Counted from the first letter of the stretch, positions 49,117 through 62,130 are shown. The stretch is 64,000 nt of DNA from Pyxicephalus adspersus (GCF_032062135.1 NC_092866.1:30364746-30428745); one strand, 5' to 3'. Program-made: numbers and translations. Notes: a model not told the origin generated them from the sequence alone.

Positions 49117-49260
49117 AACAGGATTTATTTAGCACCAACATGTTACCCAGTGCTGTACGTTAACTAGGCATATGTTTCTCTGCAGTTTTTCTCATGTTAG
49201 TTTGTTCTTTGTCAAGGCAATTTACAACAAGGGTAGAGTAATTTTGTTTAGTAAAACTAA
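48346..49260. other. Noncoding; SINE tail at 49081-49165
   Basis: An (ATT)n run at 49081-49112 is followed by ACAGGATTTATTTAGCACC, the SINE tail in minus orientation. The remainder is AT-rich with nothing recognised. Confidence 0.5.
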
Positions 49261-49610
49261 TACAGGTTGACATCCAAAAATCTGGCAGCCTCTGGACCTG
49301 AGGAGAGCCAAATTCTTGAATATTCCGAATTTTTAAAAGTTATACTTACCTCCACACACAGGCCAGCTGTCCTCCCGCAGCGCCGCGGATATCTGGCACA
49401 GTTCCCGGGAGCAGGCAGCAAGGACCTCTTAATGTTTATTTAGTTTAGCAAGCAAGACCTAACAGCTGTTTCTGCAGAACAACGCCAGCAAAAAATTAGT
49501 GGCCAAACAGTATACTGCAGTCCCTGTATTGAACATATGATCTGAAATTCATGCCGGTAAACTGAAGAATCCGGATTATCGATAGCCGGATTTTCGATTG
49601 CCAACCTGTA
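49261..49610. mobile_element. pogo/Tigger-like MITE
   Basis: TA-flanked termini ACAGGTTGACATCCAAAAAT and the complement of TTTTCGATTGCCAACCTGT agree at about 20 of 24 positions (ACAGGTTGRCA...AAAATCYGGC). The interior is GC-rich (CCCGCAGCGCCGCGG) and noncoding. CAGGTTG-type ends with TA duplication are typical of pogo/Tigger nonautonomous elements. Confidence 0.8.
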
Positions 49611-50061
49611 CTTAAATAATATTTAATCTTTTTGAACTTAGGTACATAAGAACATCCTAGTAAATGTTTTGCAACAGTGACCAAGTTACAGTTTAGAACA
49701 AGATAATAGCCACAAACTAATATTTTGTTGCAAGAAAAGGCTCACTCAAACTTTGACAAACCTAGATATCTGTTTTTCTCAGATGTACGGTAAAAGTTAG
49801 ACATTCTTTACATAACGCCCTACATTTGGTGACTCTACAGAACAACTTGTGTGTTTTTAATCCTTTGAAGTAAACAAGTTTGGTTACTGTAATTACATTT
49901 TGTTTAAACCTAGTGTAATGGGTCTGCCAGTTTTGCTAGAAGTACAAGAAAAACAACTGCAATCAGTAATGTACACTAAGTTTTGAATTTGATTACTGTT
50001 TTTTAAGGTGTTTATCTCAAGAAGCCCTTTTTTAGGTTTAATAGTACAACACTGGACACAC
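49611..50061. other. Noncoding spacer
   Basis: Nothing recognised. Confidence 0.5.
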
Positions 50062-51061
50062 AGGGGCATTTCAATAAATTAGAATATCATCCAAAAGTTA
50101 TTTATTTCAGTCATTTATTTCAAAAAGTGAACCTCATATTTTATATATATTTATTACACACACAGTGATATAGTTAAAGCGTTTATTTCTTTTCACTTTG
50201 CTGATTATGTCCTACAGGTTATAAAAGTTCAGTATTTCAAAACATTTGGTTACAGAAGTCTAATAAAAAAAAATATTTTTAATACAGAAATGGTAGCCTA
50301 CTGAAAAGTATGTCCATGTACCTACTTATTATATGGTGGGTCCTTTTGCATGAATTGCTACATTAATGCAGCATGGCATAGAAGTGATCATCTGAAGAGG
50401 ACTTTGGACCACTGGGCAATATTCCAGTCGGTTTTTTCCTTTTGCCCACGTAAAACACTTTTGACGTCTCTAGTTCAGGAGTGGCTTGACACAAGGAATG
50501 TGACAAGCTGTCCCGAATACATCTGTGTATGGTGGCTCTTGAGCACCGACTCCAGCCACAGTCTGCTCCTTGTGAATCTCCCCCAAATTCTTGAATAGGC
50601 TGTGCTTCACAATGCTCTCGGGGCTGTGGTTATTCCTGTTGCTTGTGCACCTTTTTCTGCCACATTATATTCCCTCCACGCAACTTTCCAATAAAATGCT
50701 TGGATACATCACCTTGTGATCAGCCAGCTTCTTTAGCAATGACCTTAATGGCTTACCTTTCTTGTGGGGGATTTCGATGATTGTCTTCTGAACAACTGTC
50801 AAGTCAGCAGTCTTCCCATGATAGTGTGGCCTACTGAACCAGATCATAAAAGGCTCAGAACACCTTTGCAGACACCATTAGTCTACTATATTGAACTCAT
50901 TTACAATAGTCTAATTTTCTGAAACACTGAATTTTGGGGTTTCCTGTAGGGCATAATCAGCAAAATAAAAAGAGATATATAAAAATAAATTATATTTTTC
51001 ATTTGAATTACTGAAATAAATTAACTTTTTGATGACATTCTAATTTATTGAGATGCACCCG
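50062..51061 (-). mobile_element. Third Tc1-like family, internally deleted
   Basis: Termini GGGGCATTTCAATAAATTAG and the complement of CTAATTTATTGAGATGCACCC form long inverted repeats (more than 40 bp similar) characteristic of a widespread vertebrate Tc1-type repeat. At 1.0 kb it is shorter than an autonomous 1.6-kb copy. The minus strand keeps only the N-terminal part of the transposase (see 50440-50847). Confidence 0.85.
50440..50847 (-). pseudogene. Tc1-like transposase N-terminal relic
   Basis: Reads WFSRPHYHGKTADLTVVQKT, then IIEIPHKKGKPLRSLLKKLA, the first HTH of this Tc1 family. After a stop it continues CGRKRCTSNRNNHSPESIVK and FKNLGEIHKEQTVAGVGA. The catalytic domain is deleted. 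Confidence 0.75.
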
Positions 51062-52479
51062 TGCATCCAGTACATACGTAACACACTCTTCTCTCATCCA
51101 CTTCCTTTAAACTAGAATAGCATAATTGAGAAATTGAGAAAGTAACAACTTATAAGTAAGAGAAGCAGTGATTTGTTGCTCCATCCATTAATCAGCTGAA
51201 GATTCCAATTTAGGTTGGCGAATGTGGATTTTAAAATGGACCTAAACTCAAAGTATTTACTTTACATAAAAGGGTAGGCCACTATTTTATATAAAGTACA
51301 AATCTGATTTTTCCTTCAACACATACCCCCAAAAGGGGGGTGTGCAGCACCTCTTATTTCTGTCTTGATCGGTGATTTGAGGGCTCACCTCCTGAACAAC
51401 TGCTTGCTTTGTTTCTACCTGCATATAATCCAAGATTTTGTAGAAGTTCCATGACATTTAGTCAGTTGGTTAAAAAGAACCACTACAATTTTTCTACAGT
51501 ATGTTTGAAAGCCATCTTATAGATCCGATGTATTATCCTGAATTAAATCCTAAAACAATTGTAACTGTGGATAACCTCCAACTAGACCATAGTCCTTATC
51601 CCTTGTCCTGTCAAGCCACGATTCAAATCTGCTCTGTAGTACAATCTAGTCTCTATCACTCCTCTCAGTAACAAAAGAAATGTTCTAATGTAGGGTCGCC
51701 AACCGGTGGTCTGCGGCTCTGGCCTAGATTGGGATTTTAAAGTCCATGATCATGTTTGGCTTTTGATGTTGTGAATGACATGATTATTTTGTCATATTTT
51801 GTTGATCTGCAACATCTGCTCCACTACTTTGCTCTATAGCAAACATACCTTTTTTTTCAGATCTAGCACCAGGCTACACCATGACAGCCTTCCAGGCTTC
51901 ACATTTGTTCTACTGCACTTCTTGTTTGGTTAAACCATATTTTCCTTTACATATGGTCTATAACTGTGTGTACTTAATCCTGCCCACCAGTAAGGTATCA
52001 CATGGTTTACTGTATAGGGTTGGCAGCTGCACAAGTCAATCCAGACCATTAGCAGCGAAAAGAGGCCTAGTAACCAAGGAACTAGATGTTGAGAGCAAAC
52101 AACAGATGTTGACAGTCTTTATCCGGACAAGCTGGTACAGACTAGTGGTTTTTCCCCCACTCGACCAGCTCGACCTTAGTCACTTGGCTGTAGGGGATTC
52201 ATAAGTGTGTGAGAGGAGCGTGGCTTGTAGTTTTATCAATGTACATGATCTTTGCCCATTTTATGGACTTATATTGTACAGACCCTCAGGGAATATGCAT
52301 TGTCAGTAAAGGTATTAAATGATTTGTTTTGGTATTGGTAAATTAGAGGCAAACATTAAACATATCCTTACCACCCAATCTTCAGAAACAATTGAGTCAG
52401 ACCTATCTATTTAGATTGTCAGAGAGAACCATTAAATACTTAGGAATGGCCCTACCTTGTAATTTGTCCAAATGTGCCA
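51062..52479. other. Noncoding; hAT-like end at 51690-51760
   Basis: TAGGGTCGCCAACCGGTGGT at 51692 followed by CTGCGG resembles one terminal region of a hAT nonautonomous element; no second end was found. An open frame at 51881-52204 has no domain or credible splice boundaries. Confidence 0.35.
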
Positions 52480-53250
52480 ACTGAACCTTCTACCTTTTTT
52501 TTCACAGATAAAGTCAGACCTGCAACAATAGAAGGGGCACTTTTTCTTGGTTTGCCCATATAGATAATCAAAATGAACATACTAGAGTCCTATATATCTT
52601 ACAAAACCTTTCCCATACATACTCCACACTCTCAAAATTATTCACTCCCATATTTTTATATTTTGTATGGGGTAACAAATACCTCTAAATGATTGGGCAT
52701 CTTTTGTTCCACTCCATTACATCCACAATCACTCCTTACTGAACACTGCTTTCATGGCGCCATCACATATTTTAATTTCTTTGGTGGAGAAAAGACTATA
52801 CATATTCTCTCTTTTCTTTACTAGATGCCTAATACCAGCCACCATGGTCACACACCACCATTTCTGCATGCATAGAACGTGTGACTCTGGGTTTATTTCA
52901 GCTCAGCTTTATGAGAAATTACTTTGTTTTGAACCCATTTGTGCTATTAGGAACAGATTTCAAGAATTGGGTAACAAAATAATAGCAAGGTAGTATAGAA
53001 CACTAGAATAGCTACATTTTTTTTATCCCCAGAGGTATGTGATAGCTTTAGGTGGTGCCATAGGGAAGTAGGCACAATGTTACATATATTCTGTTAATGC
53101 TCCAAATTAAATCAGTTCTGGGGTATGGTTAGGGAGATTATCTAACAATTCTCAGGTCAGCAAATACATATTTACCCAGCCTTTTTTTTTCTTCATTACA
53201 ATACATTTTCCCCTAAATCTTACCAAAAATGTATGATCAAACACCTTGTT
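52480..53250 (+). mobile_element. Probable L1 ORF2 tail relic
   Basis: Scattered plus-strand matches to the post-RT part of Tx1-like ORF2, for example IIKMNILESYISYKTFPIHTP near 52565-52625 (the LIKMNVLPKLLY-type segment), then sequence compatible with its continuation. The frame is heavily broken and the boundaries are guesses. Confidence 0.45.
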
Positions 53251-53317
53251 AGGGCTTCCAAATCATGCATCTCCCCATTTTGGGGGTGACAGAGTCCCCA
53301 TCCTATTCAGCTGTGGT

Positions 53318-53365
53318 TATTAAATTATTATTAAACAGGATTTATATAGCCCCAACATATTACCT
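53318..53365 (-). repeat. SINE tail fragment
   Basis: ATTATTATTAAACAGGATTT followed by ATATAGCCCCAACATATT matches the SINE tail family in minus orientation. Confidence 0.55.
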
Positions 53366-56300
53366 GTGTGAGTCCAAATGAGGAGGTAATGGAGAGCAGT
53401 TTGGCTGAGGAGGGAAGGTTGGCAGAATTAAGGAAATAATAAATATGAATTATCTCATTTCTAGCATTCAGGGAACTGAGGTCAAATTCTATGAGATTTA
53501 GTATTACTGGAAACAATGTCTGGAGATTAATGGCTTGAGATTGGCAAGTATCTAATTGAGTTGAGTGGCAAAGTCCTTTCTCTTGTTACTTATATCACAC
53601 ATAAAACACTAATTTTTGTGAAGCCATATCTGCTAATGCCCTACCACCTTCTCCTTTCTTCGCCCATTTCTTTTTCGCTTCAAATTTACCTCTCTCTATA
53701 GTCCTTGTGTACTGTGTTTTTCATACTAGGATGTAAAATTACTTTGTCTTGTTATCCGATTTAGATAAAGAAATCAGGGTCAGTGGATCTTGATCGTTGT
53801 GGTCCTCCCTGGTCTCTATCCCAAAACGGGATATATACTGCTGATGTATCATGCCACTTTCTCTTTACATTTTGATGTTGTCACAACACTACTGTAGAGT
53901 TACAATGAGTTGTTATCATCATGGTGTCTATGGAAGACTCTGTGCTTGTCCCTCTTTGTTGCATTATTATGTAAAGTAAAGAATGTAATAAAAAATGGAT
54001 TAATTTCCAAATTCATATAACTATGTGAGACAAAGAACTACATTAATAAAAATTTTAGCAGGTATTAAAAAAAACCAAGAAAATTAACAAAAAAAGCTAC
54101 GAGAGTTAAAAGTATCTGATTTCCTAACGTCTGCACTGAATAATGACAAACCAAGAATGCAGAGGTGGGTCTAGTAGAAAATATCTCATTGGAAAGCCAG
54201 CATACAACCTCTACAAGCCACTTTCAAGGTCGGTGTAAACTCCACAGTTAAGAAAATCTAACCGGCTGTTACCTACAATATTTGCAGGATCTGAATTTGA
54301 GGACAAAACAAACAGAAATTTAAGATAAGTATTCAACTTCATTAACTATATGTAAGCAGTGCACCAAAGTGTAAAGGAAGGTATACATGAAGTTATAGGA
54401 ACACCCTCCTTATTAACTTTTTGCATGCAGTGCACACTAAGAGTATTGGATCACATACATTAAATTGGACGTAAACATGTAGTACATGTGCATGTTGTTC
54501 AAACTAGAGAATAAGTACTAAAAGTACACAGAAAGGATTGTGCACACAGGCTTACAAACGTTATACAGAAACCATATAGTTATTTCCATTGCTTATTGTA
54601 ATATATTATTGCATGACTGTTTTACACATTTAAGACAGACAGTCATAACAAAATGTTCTTTTAAATATTCAACTAAATGGTTTAAAAAGATTAATATGTG
54701 GTTCTGCCAGTGGGCACTTTTCCAACACGTGTAACAGACCCCAAAGCTTACATTGTAAATTCACATAAGAGTCAGAGGTGCTATGCACTATACTGTAGTA
54801 GTTTTTTGTTTTGTTTTTTTAATTTGCCACCTCATACTGTCTGGACAGCATGTCACCAGATTAAACTATAGAAAACAAAATTTAGATACTGTTAAATAAA
54901 ATGTTATTCTAGATGCATTTATACAAGCTCTATAAACGTGATTATTCTTTGTAGTATTTACCTTCATACAATGAAACATGTTCCACAAATGTAAAAATTA
55001 TAAAAACAACATAAGATTTCAGATAACTATTCCTGTTTATTAAAGCTTTTCATGTGTCAATTGCTTAACTGAACTGTGCCTGTTGGTGACATTACGACAT
55101 AAATAGTCACATATTAAGGGAAGTGTTAATGACATAGATAAGGTTGCTACAAACTGATACCTTTATTTAACTAAGATAATCTTCACAAGCTACTCACGAG
55201 ACTGCTCAAAACCTTGATAAGTAATAACATAACACAACATTAGAATGAAATTCTTTTTGTTTAAATGGCATAGGTAGAAATTCAGATCAATAAGATCAGC
55301 ATTAGAGCTGATAGGCACTTTAAGCTGACTGCATTTTTGTGATACCTTTTTTGACAATACAAAAGAAAAGAAAATGTGTAATTTAGGTACACTTACTAGT
55401 AAACTGTTCAAGCTTGCTATATAGTCAGGTGGGTAATTTTTTAATCCTGCCTACCAAACTGTTTGATCTCAATTTTATTTGGTAATAAATTAGAAAACAA
55501 CCTGTATATCAATATTCTGTAAAATATACAAAAAAAACAGTACTTTTCATTGCATTAGAGCTAGATCAATACCATGGTCAATTTTACACATTTTCAAGGA
55601 GCCTTTTTGGCATCTACAAATGGAAATAGGACATTTTAATTCTTTCATACAGTGTGCAATTACTCGCAGAGTGGGATTTTAAAAATACAGTATGACATTA
55701 GGTACCACTGTCAAAACAATAACAGCTTTTGGGGTTTCTGTTATTTAATATTGAAGCTAGTTCCTAATAATCAGTATAACTGCAAAAAAAAAAAACAAAA
55801 CAAAAACCTGTGAGTTAAACTTTTAAAAATGGCCTAAAGTGACCTTGCAAGGATGGAAATATAGGACATACTATTATGGATTTGTTTTTAGGTTGCATCT
55901 TCTGTGTCTTGTAGGTCTTTCCTGCTGTGCCTCATAACAAGCCTGCAGCCAATTAAGTCTCAGGGACCTCTTAAGCAACATTTACACACTAAATAAGGAT
56001 TGTGATCAGAGCAAAAAATTTCCAGTTACAAAAATTTGAGGCGTGCAAAAGGGCAGCTGGTTTTGGACAGATGTTTAGGTAAATAACTTATTAAAAAAAG
56101 CAAAGGAAAGAATAAGGGATTCTATTTGTAGATAAGTTCAGTCATTGCAGATTCCTAACCTAATTGTAGGTTCTATAATTTATTGTTCTTCTAGGATTTA
56201 TTTACTCAAATTCCCTCTTTATGTTAGGGAAATCTTTGGTAAACTAAAAAACAACCTAAAAGTAAGGCTCATATTACTGAAATACAGTAGTGGTTTATTG

Positions 56301-56384
56301 CTGTTAAACCTCAATCAGGTTACAGAATATGCTGCCACCCTTCCTTGCTTTATTGAAAACTAGCCATACACTATGCTATAGTTA
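53366..56384. other. No recognisable gene or repeat
   Basis: About 3 kb of AT-rich sequence. Short ORFs at 54540, 55190 and 56145 lack domains and codon character. No splice-bounded exon stood out. Confidence 0.4.
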
Positions 56385-56727
56385 TTAATATTATTACACA
56401 GTATTTATATAGCGCCAATATTTCCTATTATGCAGCGCTATACAAAGTCCATAGTCATGTCACTATCTGTCTCTCAAAGGAGCTCACAATCTAATGTCCC
56501 TACCATAGTCATATGTCATTAATGTAGTCTAAGGACAATTTTGAGGGGAAGCCAATTAACTGCATGTTTTTGGGATGTGAGAGGAAACCGGAGTACCCGG
56601 AGGAAACCCACGCAGACATGGGGAGAACCTGCAAACTCCATGCAGATAGTGTCCTGGCTGAGATTTGAACCTGGGACCTAGCACTGCAAAGGCAACAGTG
56701 CTACATTTGAGCCACCATGCTGCCCTT
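56385..56727 (-). mobile_element. Nearly complete tRNA-derived SINE (V-SINE-like)
   Basis: On the minus strand it starts GGGCAGCATGGTGGCTCAAA (A-box-like TGGCTCA) and has B-box GGTTCAAATCT about 40 nt later, so the head is tRNA-like. A conserved central part (GTGGGTTTCCTCCGGGTACT) follows. The tail ends GGCGCTATATAAATACTG plus ATT-rich sequence. The internal region resembles the conserved domain of vertebrate V-SINEs; that name is my inference. Partial copies are at 10141, 13585, 49081 and 53318. Confidence 0.8.
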
Positions 56728-56931
56728 ATAGTTATATATTATCAAACTTAAAAAGACATTTGATTGCAAAGAAAAATGTTGAAATGATCAAACATCAAAT
56801 TGGTCATAATTACCATTATAATATTGCAAATACCCAAAAGAGAAGAAAAAAATTCCATAGTATATGCTGAGCCTAACAGAAGATGTAGGTGTATATAGGC
56901 ATTACCAATGCAACTTTATAAAAACATGGTA

Positions 56932-57575
56932 CAGTAATACCTCGGCTAACGAGTGGCCCTGGTAACAAAATTTTCAGCTAACAATTTTTCCCACTGTTTA
57001 TGAGACTTGGCTAACAAATATGGTATCAGCTAAAGAATGTAAAAAAAAAAAAAAAAAAAAATATGGAGGAAGACACCTGATAACATAATGCATGAAAGTA
57101 TGTTAGAAAAGTGAGTGAGGTATCTCTTTGACTTATATAGAGAGGGGTTTCCAGAGTGGCACAGAGTTAAACTCTTCTCATACCAGTGTCAGTACTGTAC
57201 ACGCTCTGTGTGGCTGTGAATTTGAGAAATAGGTGTGATTTATTTCTTATATTTATTCTTTACATACCAAGAGGGCTTCCCTGCTGCTTGACTGAGCTCT
57301 TCTGCAAGACAAACGCTGCAGTTGTTTCTTTTTGCATATCAAAGCACAGCTTGCTCCAAAAGTTATTGAATGTCTAGGCTCCATAAAAATTTTTCTTGCT
57401 TTGTTTGTGATTAACTCACAGTGAGGATTTTATACAGTCACTGACACAATGCTGCTTAATGATAAATTGAGACAAACATCTGTCCTAATTGCATTTATAA
57501 AATAATGTACCTATGGGAAAATCACATTTCAGCTAACAAAGTTTTCAGCAAACAAAATTGGTATCACGGTACTTT
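56932..57575. mobile_element. pogo/Tigger-like MITE
   Basis: The left end GTACAGTAATACCTCGGCTA and the complement of the right end GGTATCACGGTAC agree (GTACxGTxATACC). Subterminal repeats of AGCTAACAAA occur at both sides. The interior is noncoding, with an A-run at 57041-57060. The AATACCTCGGxTAACGAG phrase is typical of Tigger-like ends. Confidence 0.65.
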
Positions 57576-58370
57576 CTTGAATAAGGGTGTTTTGACTTTG
57601 AAGCCTAGCTAAAATAATGTGTAAGCATTTTACATACTCATACAGAAAATTGAGGGAACGCTTGGTCTGAAATTTTTCTTCACCAGTACTGCAACAGAAG
57701 CTAACAGACATACAAATAAAAAGATGGCACTGTCATGTATAACTCAAGTATACCTGCTGTTTAAATCAAATTAAATTATATTTTGCATGTGGATAGTGTA
57801 AACACAAACATACAGCTCTGGGATACAGAGCCTTAATCCCACAGTTCAGATTTTTTACCCAAGAATACCCTTTCATATTGTTTTTCTTTGTAGCTAAAAG
57901 ATAGTAAAAACAGATTTTTTTTAGTAATTATGTATGTAAAAAAGTAATGTTGAATATTGCACAAACAAAACTATGCAAACTATACTGTAAAGGTGAACTA
58001 ATTACTGTGAGTATAGAAAAAAAAAAAATCACTCTTTTTAAATTGCAGCCTGAAATGAAAACACACAAAAAATGGAAAATAAGGACCAGCAAAAAAATGT
58101 AAATTCAACCAATTTTAACTAGTCACCTTTAGTTCAGCAGGGTGTCACAGCGCTTAAATGGACAGGTGTACGATAGTTTTTACATTGCACCCAGGTTTAG
58201 GCATTTCATGAGGTAAAGGCTCCAGAAATAGTTGATTAGTTTTCCATAGTAGTGTTGGAAAACCAGTTTAGGGTCCTAGTCAGCAAAGAGATGGGAGGGG
58301 TCCCTAACCACTTAGTTCATATTTAGGTTTTTCCTGCCTGAGCAAAGGTGTACTATTTAAAGAGGCTTAG
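57576..58370. other. Noncoding, runs into L1 fragment
   Basis: Nothing clearly recognised; 58140-58370 may already be L1 ORF2, but the match is too weak to call. Confidence 0.35.
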
Positions 58371-59150
58371 TTTTTACAGAGCCTTGTATGCAGTAGGCAG
58401 CTGGGGACTGCAGAGAAATGAGCTCCACGAATTAAACTTTCTTCCCCTTCTCTCCCATAGTAGGGCAGACATTCAGAGGTGGGCCAAGGGTCTATTCCCA
58501 TGGTTTGGACGCATAAACCTCATAAAAATGAATGTTCTATCGAAACTGTATCTGTTCCCCAGGCTCTACAAAGATCTATCCCAAAATCATTCTTCCAAAA
58601 CATTCATTTCTTTTTGCTCTTCATGCTCTTTGCCTTTGTATGGGGGGGTCAGAGCCCAAGGCTAAATCGTAAACTGCTTTTCCTACCCAAGTCCCAAGGG
58701 GGTTTGGGTATGCCACATTTCTCTTATTATGCTGCCCCCCATCTAACGATGGTGATAGATAGGTGCCGACACTTAAGATGTAAACAATGGGTGGGCCTGT
58801 AACAGACATTCAGTAACTTATTACTACACTTGCTCCCGTGGGTCTCAAGCTTGACCCCAAAAAATGAAATGCAACATCTTACAATAGGCCCCACGATATG
58901 TCTTTGTATGAAGTATGTCTCCTCCCCAACACTGTAACCACATCCATCACCCTTAATACCAGTGATTATCCACCAGTCCTTCTCACCAGGTTTGGAAGAC
59001 CCAAGACTGTGCAATTTAACCTACCGTAACTTAAGCGGGCTCAACATTTTATCCAAAACAGACGGACAAGTCTTTCAGAATTGACGACCTCGAACCTCCC
59101 ATACAAACTGACCCAACGGAGGGCCATCCAGTTAATGCATTTTGTAAAAA
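58371..59150 (+). mobile_element. L1 (Tx1-like) ORF2 fragment
   Basis: RADIQRWAKGLFPWFGRINL, then IKMNVLSKLYLF and, in another frame, SIPKSFFQNIHFFLL, FVWGGQSPRLNRKLLFLPKS and QGGLGMPHFSYYAA. This is the segment after the RT catalytic core in Tx1-type ORF2. It is truncated at both ends with frameshifts. It belongs to a different L1 lineage from 1-3720 (compare IWSGNRPRISRSKLYLP there). Confidence 0.85.
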
Positions 59151-60360
59151 TAAGGTGAGTTTCAGGAAGAGTTTTCAATCTGTTGTAATGAATATTTACA
59201 ATTCAAGCATGCCAAGCCTGATTTAAATAGTTTAAATTTTGATGAAAGGATAGAGGACAGGCAGGCTTTTTATAGGCAAATATATAGTGAATAATAATAA
59301 TTTATATAGTGAATAATAAAAGCATTTTAATGATTGATTGGTGTAGATCTATTGGTAACATACAACTACTAAACCAAATAGAATCAAAAAATAAGAATAA
59401 ATTCAAAAATAAAGTACAGAAAGGTTGCTTAGCTTGTGCTGTTTAAAATCTTGCGTTTTGCCCTTAGGCTTCCTCAGGGGATAGTTGAGATCAAAGAACT
59501 GTTGATAACAACAAAGGGAGTCCTGTGTTCTTGGATAGAAAAACTCTATCCAGGAACACATACTACAGGTCTGCAACAACAATCCTGATTGCTGTTGCTA
59601 GTAGTATGTGTTTTGGATAGAATTTCTCAATCCAAACTTGTCCCATAATATATCAACCTCTAATGCCCGGGGATCGCCTGCAGTCACAGCTGTGACCCCA
59701 AAGTTCCCAAGGTCATGTGACCGTGGGAACTGAACAGCAGATAAACTTTGCAGATCCACTACAACCTCCTAATTAACCTGTATTGCCCCAGGGATCGCAC
59801 ACTCTTCTCAATGATTGCAGACAGAGCTACAATCATTGAGAAAATGTCCGCAGTATCTCTTACTATGTGATACAGTTTTCAGCACAGTAATATGATACAT
59901 TTGTTAAATTTTTCTCGCAGTTGATAAAAAAAAAACAAAAAATGTAACAAATGCATCATAAAATTAAGTAAAATTAAGAGTAAGAGATATCATGTCATTG
60001 TAGGATAAAAAAGTTAAATAAACACAAATAAATACTCAATAAATTTAACATTAATTTTTTTACCACATTTTTTTATCCAAATTTTTGCCGCCGAAACTCA
60101 TTTTTTTCGGGTCAAGTCTACCGGAAATCGAACAGCCATATTTGGGTCGAATATAAGGACAACCCAAATTCAAACACCAACACTAATCAGAAGCCAAGCG
60201 GCTAATGTCTGTTTTGTCGTTCGTTTTTTTTTTTTGGGCAACTTACTAATAAGGGACAGGCAAACACTTGAAGCTTTCATTTCACCTTGCCTATTTTCCT
60301 GTATGCTGCGTTCCCCAGGAATCCCCTGCTTGAGCACCTTAGGAAGCTTACATTTGGTGG
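59151..60360. other. Noncoding; repeats with ribozyme relic
   Basis: 59280-59310 has a short direct repeat (AATTTATATAGTGAATAAT type). 59530-59640 contains an imperfect inverted repeat (TTGGATAGAAAAACTCTATCC and its neighbours), and 59800-59845 another (CTCAATGATTG against CAATCATTGAG). These look like nonautonomous DNA-transposon sequence without a family I can name. Confidence 0.4.
59448..59487 (-). ncRNA. Hammerhead-like motif relic
   Basis: Minus strand: ATCCCCTGAGGAAGCC, TAA, GGGCAAAACGCAAG. Stem II (GCC/GGC) is good. Core box 1 is CTGAGGA (one change), and box 2 is CAAAAC (G-to-A, CpG-type) with the GTC triplet lost. A clear relic, not expected to cleave. Confidence 0.4.
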
Positions 60361-61200
60361 AGTTTGATGACAGCAAAATATCCGAGTAGCAGCAAAGCTA
60401 AACCAAGACAGTCAGTACAGTTATTGTCCTGCAAACTGTTTGGGAGGATGGATAACCTGGTGTTGTGGCTAATGCAACCGCAAACCCAGCAGAAGACCCA
60501 GGCTGTGCAGCTGGAAACAAACGCCAGGTATCAGGAGGCCCTCACAGCACAGCAACAGTTGCTCCAAGATGCCATTAGACGGCAGGAGTTCTAACAGGAG
60601 ATAGTGCCAAGATAGGAGCACAGCTGAAAAGGGACAGAAGTGCCCAGGGAGAAACTGCAGAAAGGGACCTGCATGCCCAGGGCAGGTGACAGCAGCGCTA
60701 GTTGCTAGGAGCCTAGGTGTTGCCATGGGAAACAGAGGATTAATCCGAGCAAGCCAGTTTTTGCAGAAGATTGCCCCACATGACAGTGTGGAAGCCTTTC
60801 TCCACACCATTGAGTGCACTGCTCTCAGTGAGGACTGGCCAGGGGTGCAGTGGGCGGGCAGAATTGCACTATTTCTACAGCATATTTCCATTTGGCTCTG
60901 GAGTCCAGGATTATGAACAGCTAAAGCTAAAAAAACCTTTGCACCTGGGTGTCACCGCAGCCGTTTGGGCCCAAAGAGTTCATCGCTGGGCATACCAACC
61001 TGAGCAATCCCCGAGGTCCAAAATGCATGATCTCTGCCACCAAGTCTGAAAGTAGCTACAGACTGAAACACTTGTGGCACCACAAATTGTAGAGCACGTT
61101 GCTATGGACCGCTATCTGACAGCTTTGCCCCAGCCAGAGCCATGCTGATTTAGTCAATTGGTAGAAAAGATTGAACACTACCTGGCAATGGGGAAATAGG
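60361..61200 (+). pseudogene. Gmr1-like gypsy Gag with SCAN-type domain, decayed
   Basis: From 60448 a glutamine-rich coiled segment (METNARYQEALTAQQQLLQD-like) precedes IAPHDSVEAFLHTIECTALS and EDWPGVQWAGRIALFL. Then come YEQLKLKKPLHLGVTAAVWA and QRVHRWAYQPEQSPRSKMHD. This order matches the capsid C-terminal region of Gmr1-like Ty3/gypsy elements, from which the vertebrate SCAN domain is known to derive. Frame changes occur at about 60600, 60690 and 60890 with stops after 61045. Confidence 0.8.
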
Positions 61201-62130
61201 TAGCAAGTGACCAGCATCTGAAGACAACAGTAACCAAGAGACTGTTACCAGGGGCAACAGGGCTGTTACTCCAATAGAGTGCGACACAGCCCATTGGATC
61301 TCTTTCTTTGACTGACCAGAATATCTCGTCATACCTGATGTTCACATAGCTACAGTTAAGGTGGGGGAGAATACTGTCCAGGCCTTTCTGGACTCTGGGA
61401 GTCTGGTCACCCTGGGTAATGCCACCATACTTAACCCTAAACAATAAAGGGGACAACCTGTTGCTGTTCAGTGTATCCATGGATATGTCAAGAACTACCC
61501 AACAGCACTAGTTACAATTGAGATTGACCAAGGGACTGGCTCTCATGTCATGGGTATGTCAGACGTCCTAGTGCTGTTTTGGGGAGGGACTTTCTCGTTC
61601 TAGAAGTTGTGGGGGCCAAACCCCCATTGAGGTTACTCCTAGGGATGAGTCTCGGGAGCCAGAGTCAGTAAGTAAGGACGCTGAAGGCTGGACTGTAAGG
61701 ATGGCTCCCCTAGAAATGGACAGTTCTCCTTTGATGGTGTTTGCAAGCGACCCGGAGGAGCCCCAAGAGGCACAATAACAGACACAACCAAATTATTACA
61801 CCCTATGCTGGCTTGGGTGAATATCTATAAATAGGGTATATAAATAGGGTACCCCAGTTGGATGTTGGTGAGAAAAGTTATCCCCACTTTACTGAAAATA
61901 ATGACCTCTTTTATCAGGTAGACACATTGAATGGGGAAGTAGTTGAACAGCTAGTGGTGCCTCACTCACATGGCAGGGTTGTACTTGGCACACAAGCACC
62001 CACTTAGGGATCACCTGGCCATAAAAAAAACAAAACAGCATGTACTTCAGAGGTTTTATTGACATGGGGTATTTACAGATGTTATAAATTAGTGCAGATC
62101 ATGTTTCCTGCACCCCACTACTGAGACCCT
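61201..62130 (+). pseudogene. Gmr1-like pol relic (protease region; RT deleted)
   Basis: Weak protease-like sequence lies at 61350-61600 (TLGVWSP, SRSRSCGGQTPIEVTPRDES). Acidic linker codons are at 61640-61780, then a short tract resembling the pre-integrase zinc region (HGRVVLGTQAPT...DHLA-type, frameshifted) at 61960-62060. I see no RT or RNase H core, so about 2 kb is missing. Confidence 0.5.

Noticed and set aside
51881..52204. 107-codon ORF starting at ATG.
   Set aside because: No recognisable domain or homologous motif, and flanked by repeat-like sequence; left as unclassified spacer.
56640..56727. Possible tRNA gene on the minus strand (A- and B-box-like).
   Set aside because: The sequence continues as a SINE body and tail, and no cloverleaf with an anticodon arm is preserved.
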